A DNA stretch of 20,611 nucleotides, from contig CALBGU010000014.1 of NCBI GenBank assembly GCA_937893155.1, forward strand, positions 1 through 20,611, given 5' to 3'. The position numbers were made by a program, and so were the translations under genes. Below, piece by piece: positions 1 to 6,815 of this stretch. Under the pieces are notes generated by a model. It was not told where the DNA came from, searched no databases, and saw only the letters and a program-made list of their open reading frames with translations. Source of the DNA: an uncultured Treponema sp. Its GTDB lineage: Bacteria; Spirochaetota; Spirochaetia; Treponematales; Treponemataceae. The first letter of the stretch is position 1, and each line of letters begins with the position of its first letter.

Positions 1-57
1 CGCATCGTTCAATTCAATGTGCTTTACAAAATTACAAAATCCCGCATTTGCTGCCAT
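1..57 (-). CDS. 5' end of an unrecognised protein (truncated by window edge)
   Basis: Only the first 19 codons are in the window (MAANAGFCNFVKHIELNDA). The ATG at 57 follows a purine-rich ribosome binding site (GAGGGG, 68-73) at suitable spacing, and the frame stays open to the edge. A well-formed promoter lies upstream on the same strand, -35 TTGAAT (149-154) and -10 TACAAT (126-131) with a 17-bp spacer. It is divergent from the XRE regulator at 245, so that regulator may control it through the palindromes between the two genes. The family cannot be told from 19 residues. Confidence 0.6.
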   Translation of the reverse strand, partial: MAANAGFCNFVKHIELNDA

Positions 58-59
58 AC

Positions 60-244
60 CATTTCCCCTCTAGGTCTCTTGTTGACTTTCTAAAAATCTA
101 TCTAATAGGTAGATTCACACTTCTTATTGTAGGTGAAAAAGAAGCTAAATTCAATCTATTTGTTAGAAAAAGTATTCTAAACAATATCTTTTGATAAGAC
201 ATAGAGAGTTAAATAGTTATCTATTTGATTGTATTTTTTTATAA
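60..244. promoter_or_regulatory. Divergent intergenic region with three inverted repeats
   Basis: This AT-rich spacer separates two divergent genes. Inverted repeats seen: AATCTA...TAGATT at 95-115, which continues inward with one mismatch to form a 21-bp near-palindrome just past the predicted start of the minus-strand transcript; TTAGAA-N6-TTCTAA at 163-180; and AAATAG-TTAT-CTATTT at 211-226, close to the start of the XRE gene. The minus promoter is TTGAAT-N17-TACAAT (149-154 and 126-131). A weak plus promoter could be TTGATA (191-196) with TAGTTA (214-219). The layout suits an autoregulating XRE repressor. That role is inferred; the palindromes and minus promoter are read directly. Confidence 0.55.
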
Positions 245-568
245 ATGACTATAGAAGAGTTAAAAGCAATATATACGACAAATTTGAAGAACTTTAGGAC
301 ATCAAAAAAATTAAATCAAGCGGAACTTTCTGAAAAAGTACAAATCTCAGAAAAATTTTATAATCATATTGAAACTGGGCGAAAATGGGGAAGTTTTGAA
401 ACGATTGTAGAGCTAGCAAATGCGTTAGAGGTCGAGCCGTATGAGCTCTTTTTGCCTGCGGGAACGGTCATCAATCACAACGAAAAGCGCACAAAAGACT
501 TAATGAAACGTCTTCGCGCCAACGTCAACGATATGCTCGACACGATGGAAGCCTTTTTGTCAGAATAA
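245..568 (+). CDS. XRE-family helix-turn-helix transcriptional regulator
   Basis: A 107-residue protein with a Cro/CI-type helix-turn-helix over about residues 12-68: LNQAELSEKVQISEKFYNHI matches the scaffold and recognition helices, followed by the usual L-ANALEVEPYELF end. The charged tail (residues 80-107) may be helical and used for dimerisation. No Shine-Dalgarno sequence precedes the ATG; only an A/T stretch does. It is divergent from the truncated gene at 1-57, and the palindromes between them are its likely operators. The first half of the gene is AT-rich and the second half clearly richer in GC, a mosaic look that may reflect recombination or transfer. Target and signal are unknown. 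Confidence 0.85.
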   Translation: MTIEELKAIYTTNLKNFRTSKKLNQAELSEKVQISEKFYNHIETGRKWGSFETIVELANALEVEPYELFLPAGTVINHNEKRTKDLMKRLRANVNDMLDTMEAFLSE

Positions 569-575
569 TTTTTTT

Positions 576-791
576 TTACGCCTCGATTAGTTCGTGCTTA
601 GTGAATTTCAGTTTGCCTTCGTCATCACGTTTCTTCAGGTCTTCAAGATACTTGATGTTTTCTTCGCTGTAAAAGCCGTCATCTTTGCTCTTTTTCATCG
701 TAACGTGTGCGTTTGGAGCAAGGCGCAAAAGCCCTTTGATTGCGTTGAGAAGATTGTTATCTGCGTTTTGGATTGTCATCGTTACTGTCAT
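576..791 (-). CDS. Antitoxin-like small protein with no toxin beside it
   Basis: A 71-residue protein. The N-terminal TVTMTIQNADNNLLNAIKGL looks like a beta strand plus helix of a DNA-binding or dimerisation part, and the charged C-terminal half (FYSEENIKYLEDLKKRDDEG...KHELIE) resembles the toxin-wrapping tails of RelB/YefM-type antitoxins. The ATG at 791 has a strong GGAGG site, and the promoter is nearly ideal (TTGACA at 836-841, TATAAT at 812-817, 18-bp spacer). No RelE/YoeB-like toxin ORF follows: the next gene downstream is the convergent XRE gene only 7 bases away. It is therefore an orphan antitoxin or a relic. The family call rests on general resemblance only. Confidence 0.6.
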   Translation of the reverse strand: MTVTMTIQNADNNLLNAIKGLLRLAPNAHVTMKKSKDDGFYSEENIKYLEDLKKRDDEGKLKFTKHELIEA

Positions 792-811
792 ACTATGCCT
801 CCGTAAAAATA

Positions 812-841
812 ATTATAGATAGTTTTTCAAATTTCTGTCAA
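812..841 (-). promoter_or_regulatory. Strong sigma-70-type promoter of the antitoxin-like gene
   Basis: On minus, TTGACA (836-841) and TATAAT (812-817) are both perfect consensus hexamers, 18 bp apart. The start of transcription is expected near 805, giving a leader of about 14 nt that contains the GGAGG site. Confidence 0.75.
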
Positions 842-853
842 CATTCAAATACA

Positions 854-889
854 TTCAAAAAAAATCTTTTTTGTGCTATGATTATGGGT
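854..889 (+). promoter_or_regulatory. Promoter of the DUF6078-like gene, apparently leaderless
   Basis: On plus, TTCAAA (854-859) and TATGAT (877-882) lie 17 bp apart. The -10 is preceded by TGTGC, giving an extended TGnTATGAT element. Only 7 bases separate the -10 from the ATG at 890, so transcription should begin at or next to the start codon. No Shine-Dalgarno sequence is present. The same TGTGCTAT-type element precedes the YjbR-type gene at 17209. Confidence 0.5.
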
Positions 890-1303
890 ATGATAAGTCA
901 GCCGAATAACTATCTTATGTGCCAAAACGCACATTGCAGCTGCGCAAAAAACTGCTTGCATTATATCGCTTATGAAAATCTTGACGACACCACAGATTCT
1001 CTTGATATGCTTAATCCAAAGAAGTTCAATAAAAGCGAAAAATGTATGTATTTTAAGCCGTCAGAAAAAGTCAAAGTCGCTTGGGGGCTCACAAAATTGC
1101 TCTCTATGCTTCCGTATGAAAGCGCAAAAGCAATCCGAAAAGCTCTTATTTCTCGCTTTTCCAAAACGAGATACTATCGCTATTACCGCTCTGAACTTCC
1201 GATTTATCCCGCCGCGCAAAAGGTTATCGAAACCGTGTTTCAAAAATATAACATCACCACGCCGCCTGTGTACGACCGATTTTCAGAAGAATACGAGTGG
1301 TAA
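890..1303 (+). CDS. DUF6078-like cysteine-containing protein
   Basis: 137 residues from the ATG at 890. The open frame runs up to 773 and contains further ATGs at 878 and 884, but these overlap the -10 element, so 890 is preferred. The N-terminus has four close cysteines (residues 11, 16, 18, 22: CQNAHCSCAKNC) followed by LHY, and another Cys near residue 53, a pattern seen in DUF6078-type proteins and suggestive of metal binding. The rest is basic, with Tyr/Arg-rich KTRYYRYYRSELP. The function of this family is not known. It is divergent from the antitoxin-like gene and followed by a hairpin array. Confidence 0.65.
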   Translation: MISQPNNYLMCQNAHCSCAKNCLHYIAYENLDDTTDSLDMLNPKKFNKSEKCMYFKPSEKVKVAWGLTKLLSMLPYESAKAIRKALISRFSKTRYYRYYRSELPIYPAAQKVIETVFQKYNITTPPVYDRFSEEYEW

Positions 1304-1317
1304 TTTTGTTTATCACT

Positions 1318-1405
1318 ATGAAACACTCGGTTTCTCTTGATGAAACAAGGTGTTTCACTCGATGAAACCAATAGTTTCGTATAATGAATCTGTTGATTTT
1401 ATACG
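1318..1405. repeat. Tandem hairpin array, 22-bp period
   Basis: Four units start at 1318, 1340, 1362 and 1384, exactly 22 bp apart. The first three have the form ATGAAAC-N5-GTTTC-N5: the inverted arms are identical, while loops and linkers differ. The fourth is degenerate (ATGAATC...). A further perfect pairing, GTATAA with TTATAC, encloses unit 4. The array sits between the ends of two convergent genes (stops at 1303 and 1454). It may act as a two-way terminator or RNA stabiliser, or as evenly spaced protein-binding sites. It is too short and too regular for CRISPR. Confidence 0.7.
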
Positions 1406-1453
1406 GTAAAACGAATAACAAAACCAAGCAACCGCCTTTATTTTTACCGCCCC

Positions 1454-1699
1454 TCACCAAAACACATAGCGCGCGCCGTCGAGTTTGTAGGAAAGGCTCA
1501 CCGATTTTCCTGCGCTGTCCGTAAGAGCCACGCTGCCGCCTTTTGCCCGCGCTTCATACGCCAAGCCCTCGCCGCCAGTAATTTCGGCGTATTTGAAGTG
1601 ATAATCGCGCAAAAACTTGCTGATAAACGGCTTTATTCCAAGAGAGGGAAAAATCGCGGTGTAATCGTTGAGAGCCGTGATAATTTCGCTTTTGTTCAT
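1454..1699 (-). CDS. Small unrecognised protein
   Basis: 81 residues from the ATG at 1699, which has GAGG five to six bases upstream; a GTG two codons earlier overlaps the ribosome binding site and is less likely. The N-terminal half is predicted helical (MNKSEIITALNDYTAIFPSLGIKPFISKFL), the C-terminal half strand-like with Gly/Ser turns (GGSVALTDSAGKSVSLSYKLDG), ending in ARYVFW. I see no signal peptide, membrane segment or known motif. It is convergent with the DUF6078-like gene. Base composition and codon use match the chromosomal genes, so it is probably an expressed gene of unknown function. Confidence 0.6.
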   Translation of the reverse strand: MNKSEIITALNDYTAIFPSLGIKPFISKFLRDYHFKYAEITGGEGLAYEARAKGGSVALTDSAGKSVSLSYKLDGARYVFW

Positions 1700-1794
1700 T
1701 CGCACCTCGAAAAAGAAAATCTCTTTTCAGTATAAAAATGATTTTCCTACTGCGTGCGAAAGGAAAAAGTATAAAATAAATATGCGTTATTGCG

Positions 1795-2292
1795 CTAGTA
1801 CAGTTTGTTCGGCGAGAGGATTTCGAGAATGTCGGAGAGGTTTTGTAAATCGTTTTTGAGTTCGATGTTTTCGCTATTTTCGGCAAAATCGCGCAGGCGG
1901 TCGAGGGATTGGAGCTGTTCGGCGGACACAGGCGCGGGGAGAAAGTTGAAATGCCATTGCCCCCACGCATCGTCGCTGAAATAATAGCCACTTTTGCCGC
2001 ACCAATCGTACTCGTCAACGGCGATTTCGTTTTCGTCGTAATATTTGTTGCGCTTGTGGTAGGTTTCAAAGCCAAACATTCGCTCGAGGTTCTTGAGGTC
2101 GCGGTAAATGGCGGAACGGCTGCATTTGATGTTGTATTTTGCAAGGTAATCGAGCATATCTTGCACTTGCTTGGGATTTTCTGCGCTGGTGTGTTGCATA
2201 AAGTAGCTATACAAAAGCAGGATTCGCCTGAGTTCGTCCGTGCAAAGCGCGAGCATCGGCGGTGTTTTCTTTTTTTTCTCTCCCTCTCCCAT
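1795..2292 (-). CDS. Winged-helix regulator resembling the N-terminus of WYL/DeoR-type regulators
   Basis: 165 residues from the ATG at 2292, preceded by GGAGGGACAAA; the frame is open further upstream, but this is the only good ribosome binding site. Residues about 15-80 (LRRILLLYSYFMQHT...MLDYLAKYNIKCSRSAIYRDLKNLERMFGFE) look like a winged helix whose recognition helix is SRSAIYRDLKNLE, as in WYL- and DeoR-type regulators. The next part (DEYDWCGKSGYYFSDD) is strand-like and the C-terminus helical. A full WYL domain is missing, so this is a short form. The lysine-rich start (EKKKKTPP) is probably disordered. Targets are unknown and no divergent partner is adjacent. Confidence 0.65.
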   Translation of the reverse strand: MGEGEKKKKTPPMLALCTDELRRILLLYSYFMQHTSAENPKQVQDMLDYLAKYNIKCSRSAIYRDLKNLERMFGFETYHKRNKYYDENEIAVDEYDWCGKSGYYFSDDAWGQWHFNFLPAPVSAEQLQSLDRLRDFAENSENIELKNDLQNLSDILEILSPNKLY

Positions 2293-2368
2293 TTTGTCCC
2301 TCCGTATCATTTTCCACCCCACCGCGTCTTTTTTCCGCACTGACGGCGGCGAGGGGATTTTTTAATTT

Positions 2369-3043
2369 TTATATGATTGCTTTTTTGTCAATAAAAACAT
2401 CTATCATATATTTTGATAGTTTATGTTTTTTAGGAATTCCCAAATATAATTTTACGATTGTTAAGGCAGCATTCCATTCTTCTTCGCTTTTTGCAAAACC
2501 CTCAACGGAATCATCATTTAAGAAATAAATATTCACCAAAAAAGCATTGATTTCATTAAGAACTCGCAAATAATATAAATGCGCAATTCTATTTGTATAT
2601 TGATAAAAAGTTCCAGACCAATCAATGTTATTATTTATTGACAAGAACTCTTTTACCTCTGAAAGCGACTCTATAATTTTTGATTTAGACTCTGTTCCTG
2701 CTCCTGTAGGAGGAGTAACTATTTCAGAAATATGAGCCTTTGCTTCAACCAAAAACACCTTATCAGATTCAATTCCCAAGGCATCCCACTGAGGTCCTCT
2801 TTTAGGCCAAAATCCGATTAAAGGAGATTTTAGCTTAGAATCTATCCCTAACAGTGATAAAAAATCATCATCTCGATATTCAGCAAAATGGTCTGCTTTT
2901 AACGGTGATTTCCAATCAACTCTTATAGGTGTTTTTAAAATACTAGAAAGTTTTTCGTCTAATAAATCTTTATGGTCATTTATTAAGACTTGTAAATCTT
3001 TCAAACTTCCATGAGAATCTGAATCTTGTGCAAACCTTTCCAT
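2369..3043 (-). CDS. PD-(D/E)XK nuclease-like protein
   Basis: 224 residues from the ATG at 3043, which has a good GGAGG site; the open frame extends to 3193 but that part is leader and promoter. The centre contains IGFWPKRGPQWDALGIESDKVFLVEAKAH: Asp of QWDALG followed by Glu-X-Lys of VEAKAH fits the D...ExK core of PD-(D/E)XK nucleases. The later FYQYTNRIAHLYYLRVLN and LGIPKKHKLSKYMIDVFID parts are also typical of this uncharacterised family as I know it. The gene is strongly AT-rich compared with the neighbours, suggesting transfer. Nuclease activity and a role in defence or repair are inferences. Confidence 0.65.
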   Translation of the reverse strand: MERFAQDSDSHGSLKDLQVLINDHKDLLDEKLSSILKTPIRVDWKSPLKADHFAEYRDDDFLSLLGIDSKLKSPLIGFWPKRGPQWDALGIESDKVFLVEAKAHISEIVTPPTGAGTESKSKIIESLSEVKEFLSINNNIDWSGTFYQYTNRIAHLYYLRVLNEINAFLVNIYFLNDDSVEGFAKSEEEWNAALTIVKLYLGIPKKHKLSKYMIDVFIDKKAII

Positions 3044-3150
3044 TTCCAATCCTCCAGAAACAAAAATATGTAGCGAAAAGACATCGCTATAAAAATAGTA
3101 TAACGCACTTTTTGGGTAATCGCACAACAAAAATACTTTTTCGCGCCGTA

Positions 3151-3183
3151 TTTTATTATATAAAGCGAATTCCCACACGATGA
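3151..3183 (-). promoter_or_regulatory. Promoter segment A (copy of the 3459-3491 segment)
   Basis: 33 bp that match the segment at 3459-3491 at 31 positions. On minus it contains a GAATTCGC stretch followed by TATAAT (3155-3160). No convincing -35 hexamer lies at the standard distance, although the bases there (TCATCG) are the same in both copies. It would give the nuclease-like gene a leader of about 105 nt. Confidence 0.5.
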
Positions 3184-3209
3184 AAAAAATCAAAAAAAGA
3201 AAGAAAAAA

Positions 3210-3443
3210 TTAATCTCGACACCAGCCGTAATTCACAAAGCGAATCCATTGCTTTACTTTGAGTTTTCCGTCTTCGATATACAGCCAATGGCAGCCAAAT
3301 CGAAACAGATAAAACTTCCACGGTTTCGCTTCATTTCGCGCGATTGTTTCTTCTTCTGAAAACAGCAATAAGCCGCTAAACCGCCGCTCTCTTGTAAAAT
3401 CGCGAAACCATTGTGAATAGCGTTCTTTAGTCAGAAAAATCAT
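3210..3443 (-). CDS. Small unrecognised protein rich in aromatic residues
   Basis: 77 residues from the ATG at 3443, with GGAGG at 3450-3454 six bases upstream. The sequence is full of aromatic residues and arginine (SQWFRDFTRERRFSGLLLF, KPWKFYLFRFGCHWLYIEDGKLKVKQWIRF) and probably forms a compact mixed alpha/beta fold. It has no signal peptide or membrane segment. The gene follows a promoter segment nearly identical to that of the nuclease-like gene downstream, so the two are probably expressed under the same conditions. I do not recognise the family. Confidence 0.6.
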   Translation of the reverse strand: MIFLTKERYSQWFRDFTRERRFSGLLLFSEEETIARNEAKPWKFYLFRFGCHWLYIEDGKLKVKQWIRFVNYGWCRD

Positions 3444-3458
3444 CTTGAGCCTCCGCTC

Positions 3459-3491
3459 TTTTATTATACAAAGCGAATTCCCGCACGATGA
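3459..3491 (-). promoter_or_regulatory. Promoter segment B upstream of the 77-residue gene
   Basis: A 33-bp direct repeat of segment A, 308 bp away. On minus it carries TATAAT (3463-3468), eight bases before the GGAGG site, so the leader must be very short. The same bases precede both -10 elements, including a GAATTC palindrome, which points to a shared factor or a recent duplication. Confidence 0.5.
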
Positions 3492-3548
3492 GAAAATTGC
3501 GGATTAAAAAAAGAGTTCGGAGATGTTCAGTATTTTGAAAACGAGTGA

Positions 3549-3671
3549 TGTTATAAAACGTCTGTGGCATTATCGCGCTTTGACGTGACAAACTTTCGCC
3601 GTAATCCAATGCAGAGATAGCAAGGAGCTTAAGCCCCTTGCTACATAAAAGATTATAGTTTCCGAACAGGT
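3549..3671. repeat. Dispersed 123-bp repeat, copy 1
   Basis: This segment matches 9510-9632 over its whole length with roughly 12-15% differences and small indels. It starts TGTTATAAAACGTC and ends AACAGGT, and contains a 22-bp near-palindrome (GCAAGGAGCTTAAGCC and its mirror, about 3618-3640) plus an ACGTC/GACGT pair. It begins five bases after the stop of the lipoprotein gene at 3677 (minus strand) and may end its transcript. There are no terminal inverted repeats, so it is not an obvious MITE. Confidence 0.65.
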
Positions 3672-3676
3672 GTATT

Positions 3677-4816
3677 TTAATAATTATACTGATACGAATT
3701 CGTTACGCGGATTTTGAACGTACCTGTATTGCCACTATAGTATGGTTCTACTTTTAAATACACATATCCATCACTTGATGAATTATAAATATAACATGGC
3801 GAAGAAGTCTCATAACTCGTATAACTAGAAAAATCATCAGAGCCAATATTATAATACACTTTCATCATACTCAAAGTTGATTTTTTCCAATACACATAAT
3901 AAGTTTTGTATGCAGATGCTGGAAACCTGTATATGATAGATTGTGTATCAGAGGTAATTTCTCCGTCTGTCCATGAATCGCCTACGCTAAGTTCAACGTA
4001 AGAGCCGCCAGAGCTAATGTTATATGTTTTATATACAGAAATATCCACGCTGTACGAAGAAGAAGTTTCTGTAACGGTCAAGCTGAAAGTGCCGACAGAT
4101 GATGAATCCGCTGGCATAACCTTTATATACACAGTATTGTAAGAATCTACTGAAATATCTCGTCCGCTTGTCGTGGTTGCACTGAAATAGCTTTCATAGT
4201 CGCTATAATTTCCTGCTGACACACTCATTTTTGCACCGTCGCTGTTTGTCCAACTCACATTATACTTTGCAGCATACGAGCTATAGAATTTATATATGAT
4301 ATATCCATCGCTATTGGAAATTGTGTTGCTGACGGTATGGCTGTTTTCAGTTTTTTCTTCCCATTTGTAAAGTGAAAAGCTTTTATTTACGCAACTCACC
4401 GTCATAGAATATGACTTTGAGTAAGAAGAAGTTTGCGAAACCTTTATATAAACATATTTATCTGATGAAGTGGATATAGTATTAGAATAATACGAGGAAA
4501 GGTAAGAATTAATGTCTGTTGCGCTATATCCGTAATAAAAAGAAACACCATTACTACTTGTCCAGCTCACATTGTAAGTCGTGCCAGCATAGGCATAGAA
4601 TCGGTAAATCACATAGCTAGAACTGCTTGAAAGCGTGCCAGAAACGGTGTCGCTGCAGGTTGTGGGCGGTGTTGGGTTAAAATCAGTGCCCATTGCGTTA
4701 GCGAGTTTATCTGCAGAATCTTCCCATTTGTCGTTTAATAAATCTGAACAGCCAGAAAAAAGCAGTGGAAAAAGAAATGCAACAGCACAAAAAACAACTT
4801 TACAAATTTTGTTCAT
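3677..4816 (-). CDS. Lipoprotein with three PPC-like beta-sandwich domains
   Basis: 379 residues from the ATG at 4816, preceded by AAGGAGG. A lipoprotein signal peptide ends in LLFSGC (Cys 23), so the protein is anchored in a membrane, probably facing the periplasm or the surface. After a short linker come three related domains of about 90 residues (roughly 65-150, 165-260, 280-375). Each has the pattern YxIYRFYA...aGttYnVsWt...YxKV...GTFslTV, which fits bacterial pre-peptidase C-terminal (PPC)-like domains. It is very rich in Ser, Tyr and Thr. It lies 10 bases after the CsgG-like/barrel gene and is surely co-transcribed with it. Its ligand is unknown. Confidence 0.8.
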   Translation of the reverse strand: MNKICKVVFCAVAFLFPLLFSGCSDLLNDKWEDSADKLANAMGTDFNPTPPTTCSDTVSGTLSSSSSYVIYRFYAYAGTTYNVSWTSSNGVSFYYGYSATDINSYLSSYYSNTISTSSDKYVYIKVSQTSSYSKSYSMTVSCVNKSFSLYKWEEKTENSHTVSNTISNSDGYIIYKFYSSYAAKYNVSWTNSDGAKMSVSAGNYSDYESYFSATTTSGRDISVDSYNTVYIKVMPADSSSVGTFSLTVTETSSSYSVDISVYKTYNISSGGSYVELSVGDSWTDGEITSDTQSIIYRFPASAYKTYYVYWKKSTLSMMKVYYNIGSDDFSSYTSYETSSPCYIYNSSSDGYVYLKVEPYYSGNTGTFKIRVTNSYQYNY

Positions 4817-4826
4817 AAAATCCTCC

Positions 4827-6035
4827 TTAAAAGTTTCTGCCAAAACTTACTGAAAATGTGTCAATAAAACCTGAGCCTGCATAATATTTGAGCTTATATT
4901 CGCCGCCAAGAACGAATTTCTTGCCAAACAAAACATCAATTCCTGCAATACCTTCCATTGCAAAGCCTGCAAAAGAATCGCTGTCCATAACGGCTTCGTA
5001 CAGTCCCAAACCAGTCGCTATGTACGGACGGAGAAAATTCAGCAGGCTCACAGAACCTCCGAAAACAAAATCCGCATTGACAAAACTTACAGCGTCATGT
5101 TTTGCTCCGCTGTTATAATCATCAGTGAGTTTCATATAAAGCAAGTTCGCATCCGCCCCTGCAAACCAATATTTCCCGCTGAGAAAATAGTAGTCGACAC
5201 CTAAATTGATGCCTGTAATATATTCGTTTTTCGCAGAGCCGATGCTAGGATAAACGCCGTGTTTCTGCCTAAAAGAAATATAATCCTGCACAGTCTTTTT
5301 TGGGCGCTTCGATTTTGTAACTTCTGACACCCGAGACACAACTGCTGAATCAGGCTTGGCTGTGCAATCCTCTTTTTGCTCAAGAGAAAGATTGTCGCAT
5401 AAAAGCTCTATCAGCTCGTCTGTCGCGCCATGATGCTTGTAAAGCTTGGAACTTTCAGAATACGCTTTTGTCCGCACAGACGCGATAATTCTCGTGCTCT
5501 TCAAATCGATAAACATCGCCGAAATTGTATATTTTGCACTTGATTTTTTTATAACAGGAATAATCGCATATTGCACTTTTTCAAGCAAAGCTGAACGAGC
5601 CGCCTCTGTGTCAGAATCAGAATGCGACATCAAAAGTACAGACCGCGTTTCTGATTCCAGAGCTTCGTCTGTTAATACATTCAGCGTCGTGGTATTTGAA
5701 AAATCCTGCACAAACACGCTATACACACTGCCAGCCAAAGTATCAAGCTCGTTTCCTGAAAATCCAATCTCCTCAGGCATAAGAACTACGACAGGTGCAT
5801 TTGAAATATCTGTTTCTGCTGTCCAGTTGTCGATTTCCGAAATCTTGTTTGCAACAGATTCTGAAGAAGCCTCTTCTACGGTTTTTCCCTCAAAAAGATT
5901 TTCATCTGTGTCATTTTCGATAGGTATCAGTTCTTCAGAAGCAATCGTTTTATCTGAAACAGAATCATCTGTATCAGAAAAAACAAAAGACAGTGCAAGC
6001 AAAAAAAATGCTATGCAAAAAAATATACGCTTCAT
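4827..6035 (-). CDS. CsgG/LpoB-like periplasmic domain joined to an outer-membrane beta-barrel
   Basis: 402 residues. A signal peptide (KRIFFCIAFFLLALSFVFS) is followed by an acidic linker. Residues about 75-225 (APVVVLMPEEIGFSGNELD...VQYAIIPVIKKSSAKYTISAMFIDLKSTRIIASV) have the alternating pattern of the CsgG/LpoB/TolB-N-like fold. Residues about 265-402 form amphipathic strands (ITGINLGVDYYFLSGKYWFAGAD...LGGEYKLKYYAG) ending SVSFGRNF, with the terminal Phe typical of barrels inserted by the BAM complex. An AAGGAG site precedes the ATG at 6035. It is first in a two-gene unit, after the terminator at 6113-6145. The two-part structure suggests that it links periplasmic assembly work to the outer membrane; the exact job is unknown. 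Confidence 0.75.
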   Translation of the reverse strand: MKRIFFCIAFFLLALSFVFSDTDDSVSDKTIASEELIPIENDTDENLFEGKTVEEASSESVANKISEIDNWTAETDISNAPVVVLMPEEIGFSGNELDTLAGSVYSVFVQDFSNTTTLNVLTDEALESETRSVLLMSHSDSDTEAARSALLEKVQYAIIPVIKKSSAKYTISAMFIDLKSTRIIASVRTKAYSESSKLYKHHGATDELIELLCDNLSLEQKEDCTAKPDSAVVSRVSEVTKSKRPKKTVQDYISFRQKHGVYPSIGSAKNEYITGINLGVDYYFLSGKYWFAGADANLLYMKLTDDYNSGAKHDAVSFVNADFVFGGSVSLLNFLRPYIATGLGLYEAVMDSDSFAGFAMEGIAGIDVLFGKKFVLGGEYKLKYYAGSGFIDTFSVSFGRNF

Positions 6036-6112
6036 TTTGGAATCTCCTTATTCAGCTTGTATATGTTGTTCCGACAAAAACTATTTGCCTGAGCCGTCGC
6101 ACAGTAGTTTTC

Positions 6113-6145
6113 TAAAAACTCCAACAGCCTTTTAAGCCGTTGGAG
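6113..6145 (-). terminator. Rho-independent terminator of the LPP20-type operon
   Basis: On minus the stem CTCCAAC...GTTGGAG (6119-6145), with inner GGC/GCC pairs, is followed at once by five T residues (6114-6118). It lies 27 bases after the stop of the gene at 6172 and separates the two envelope operons. Confidence 0.85.
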
Positions 6146-6171
6146 AAGGAGTTAGGTTATGTAGAATATTT

Positions 6172-6750
6172 CTACTGCTGTTCAGACATTTCTTCTGTAA
6201 AAAGCGCGTCAACCATTTCTGCATATTCAGGCGCGGCATTTTTCAGACTTTTTTTCACGTTTTCATCAGAAATGAAAAAAAGTAAATATACGGTTCCATC
6301 ATCTGCTGTATACGAGTCAATACGTTGAGAGCCTTCAAGCGTCTGAGACACGCTTTCAACCGTAATTTGCAATGTTGACGAAGCTGTTTCAGAATTATTG
6401 CTTCCTCGATTTACTGTTGCAGCCCGCCTGTCTGCGTCTGATTTTACTCGGGCAGCAAGATTAGCCCTTGCGTCAAGACGAGCTTGAATTTCGGAAGAAC
6501 GCTCATCGCCCATTTTTCCATAACCGCTCGCAAAAATACCGTGTTTGCTCGGAATATATCCGTCTAAAAAATATGAAGCATCTTCATAATCGAAATCGTG
6601 ATTTACCCATTTCGGAAGACCGTTTTCAATATTCTGCTGAACACCTGCAAGATTTCCAGAACGGGAAGATTGCGAACTAGCGCAACCAGACAAAAACGAA
6701 ACTCCAACCAAAACTGCGACAGCTACCGACGCACCCAAAATTTTCTTCAT
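6172..6750 (-). CDS. LPP20-family lipoprotein
   Basis: 192 residues; GGAGG precedes the ATG. The signal peptide ends in SFLSGC (Cys 23). The mature part has the LPP20-like arrangement: PKWVNHDF...IFASGYGKMGDERSSEIQARLDARANLAARVKS, then a Ser/Thr-rich stretch, then SVSQTLEGSQRIDSYTADDGTVYLLFFISDENVKKSL. The helix with repeated Ala/Arg followed by strands is typical of LPP20/FlgP-type domains, which often occur with CsgG/FlgT-like partners, as here with the gene just downstream. It is the last gene of the operon. A weak TTGCAG/CTGCAA hairpin lies in the 65-bp gap to the preceding gene. Confidence 0.8.
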   Translation of the reverse strand: MKKILGASVAVAVLVGVSFLSGCASSQSSRSGNLAGVQQNIENGLPKWVNHDFDYEDASYFLDGYIPSKHGIFASGYGKMGDERSSEIQARLDARANLAARVKSDADRRAATVNRGSNNSETASSTLQITVESVSQTLEGSQRIDSYTADDGTVYLLFFISDENVKKSLKNAAPEYAEMVDALFTEEMSEQQ

Positions 6751-6815
6751 AGAAAATCCTCCGTAAAAAATCTGATATGTTTAATTGCAGCATTTTTAAG
6801 ACTGCAAAATAAATC

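Noticed and set aside
1318..1405. CRISPR array or integron attC sites
   Set aside because: The 22-bp period leaves no room for spacers, and no attC-type core sites or integrase are seen.
1554..2144. Minus-strand ORF of 196 codons
   Set aside because: It overlaps two better-supported genes on the same strand in a different frame and has Thr/Ser-rich shadow composition.
3549..3671. Insertion sequence or MITE
   Set aside because: No terminal inverted repeats or target-site duplications can be seen at either copy.
5446..6135. Plus-strand ORF of 229 codons
   Set aside because: It lies opposite the CsgG-like/barrel gene and is Ser-rich with no ribosome binding site; judged a shadow.
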